Source of the DNA: Deltaproteobacteria bacterium
GTDB taxonomy: Bacteria; Desulfobacterota; Deferrimicrobia; Deferrimicrobiales; Deferrimicrobiaceae
Direction of reading: 5' to 3'
Length of the DNA: 6,282 bases
NCBI GenBank assembly: GCA_025357175.1
Contig: JANXPS010000153.1
Span: 1-6,282 of the forward strand
Positions 5,541 to 6,282 of this stretch are shown here, piece by piece; position 1 is the stretch's first letter; every line of letters starts with the position of its first letter. The position numbers and the translations under genes are program-made. Under the pieces are notes generated by a model. It ran no database searches and had not been told where the DNA came from. It saw only the letters and a list, made by a program, of their open reading frames with translations.

Positions 5541-6282
5541 CCGCGCCTTTCCCTCACCGCCAGTCGGCCCATTGCGAGAGCGGCGTCACCGCCAACCTGC
5601 TGACCCATCACGGGCTGCCCATTTCCGAAGCCATGGCGTTCGGCATCGGATCGGGCCTGTTTTTCGCCTATCTGCCCTTTATCCGCGTCAACCATCTGCC
5701 GCTGACCACTTTCAGAACCGCACCCGGCGGCATCTTCAATCGCGTGACGAAACGGCTCGGCGTCGGCGTCGAGAGCCGCACCTTCCGGAACGAGTCGCAG
5801 GGAATGGCCGAACTCGACCGCCTGCTTGACGCAGGCACCGCCGTCGGCGCGCAGACCGGCGTCTTCTGGCTTCCCTATTTTCCCCCGGCGCTGCGCTTCC
5901 ATTTCAACGCCCACAACCTGGTCGTCTTCGGGAGGGAAAACGGGGGATATCGGATCAGCGACCCGGTTCTCGGGGAGAGCGTCCTTTGTCCCGCGGCCGA
6001 CCTCGAACGCGCGCGTTTCGCCAAGGGGGCGCTCGCGCCGAAGGGGCGGCTCTACCACCTCTCCCGTGTCCCGTCTGAAATCGACCTGGGGCCCGCGATC
6101 GTCGAGGCGATCCGCGAGGTCTGCCGCCTGATGATCCGCGTGCCGGTTCCGCTGTTCGGCGTCCGCGGCATCCGCCTTCTTGCCGGTCAGGTCGAGAAAT
6201 GGCCCGCCCGGCTCGGCGATCGAAAATCGATCCTGTATCTCGGCAACGTCATCCGGATGCAGGAGGAGATCGGCACCGGCGG
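5537..6282 (+). CDS. BtrH-like protein: BtrH N-terminal domain plus start of DUF4872-type C-terminal domain (3' truncated)
   Basis: An uninterrupted frame of 248 codons runs off the right edge. The N-terminus has the BtrH_N signature: HCESG with Cys13, then NLLTHHGLPISEAMAFGIGSGLFF. Further on are AHNLVVFG with His126 and YRISDPVL with Asp142. The Cys, His-Asn and Asp pattern matches the catalytic layout of papain-like C39 folds, and I infer Cys13, His126 and Asp142 as active-site candidates. The C-terminal part from about 165 matches the DUF4872-type region that usually follows, and the window ends at EEIGTGG, a motif I associate with that domain. Roughly 80 residues are probably missing. 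In butirosin biosynthesis BtrH transfers an acyl group from the carrier protein BtrI to an amine, so this protein may take an acyl chain from the ACP encoded at 2562. Start GTG 5537 (ATG 5531 possible) overlaps the preceding stop by four bases. Family call strong; substrate unknown. Confidence 0.88.
   Translation, partial: MTAPFPHRQSAHCESGVTANLLTHHGLPISEAMAFGIGSGLFFAYLPFIRVNHLPLTTFRTAPGGIFNRVTKRLGVGVESRTFRNESQGMAELDRLLDAGTAVGAQTGVFWLPYFPPALRFHFNAHNLVVFGRENGGYRISDPVLGESVLCPAADLERARFAKGALAPKGRLYHLSRVPSEIDLGPAIVEAIREVCRLMIRVPVPLFGVRGIRLLAGQVEKWPARLGDRKSILYLGNVIRMQEEIGTG

Noticed and set aside
5447..6058. Minus-strand open frame of 203 codons near the right end
   Set aside because: It is antisense to the BtrH-like gene, whose plus-strand frame has HCESG, AHNLVVFG and ISDP motifs and runs open to the window edge.

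Overview
The window is a dense, one-directional block of GC-rich DNA, with high GC at third codon positions and frequent GTG starts. All eight coding regions lie on the + strand, and the largest gap between them is 14 bases. The gene families point to a GC-rich Gram-negative bacterium. A deltaproteobacterial lineage (Desulfuromonadota or a relative) is my best guess from family resemblance and gene mix, but the sequence does not prove it.

Layout: (1) the 3' end of an unrecognised gene (to 164); (2) a cobalamin-binding-type radical SAM enzyme (161-1627); (3) an LpxL/HtrB-like acyltransferase (1624-2565); (4) an acyl carrier protein (2562-2816); (5) a beta-ketoacyl-ACP synthase with an intact Cys-His-His triad (2816-3991); (6) a second ketosynthase-fold protein that has lost the triad and resembles a chain-length factor (3988-5097); (7) a 142-residue protein of unknown function with a possible helix-turn-helix-like C-terminal half (5112-5540); (8) a BtrH-type protein cut by the window end (5537 onward). 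Gene 8 overlaps gene 7 by 4 bases and keeps Cys, His and Asp motifs of a papain-like fold.

Six of the seven junctions overlap, four as GTGA, one as ATGA and one as TGATG. This marks a translationally coupled operon. No promoter, terminator, RNA gene, mobile element or CRISPR array is visible.

Taken together, this is the core of a small discrete (type II-like) fatty-acid or polyketide system. The ACP carries the chain, and the KS plus the KS-like partner would extend it. Two candidate acyltransferases, LpxL-like and BtrH-like, could release it onto a lipid, amine or alcohol acceptor. The radical SAM enzyme could modify the product or its precursor. The layout resembles aryl-polyene-type loci in having a KS/CLF-like pair, an ACP and an LpxL-like acyltransferase. 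It differs in combining these with BtrH-like and B12 radical SAM proteins. No ketoreductase, dehydratase, ligase, thioesterase or transporter lies in the window, so the product cannot be predicted from this fragment.
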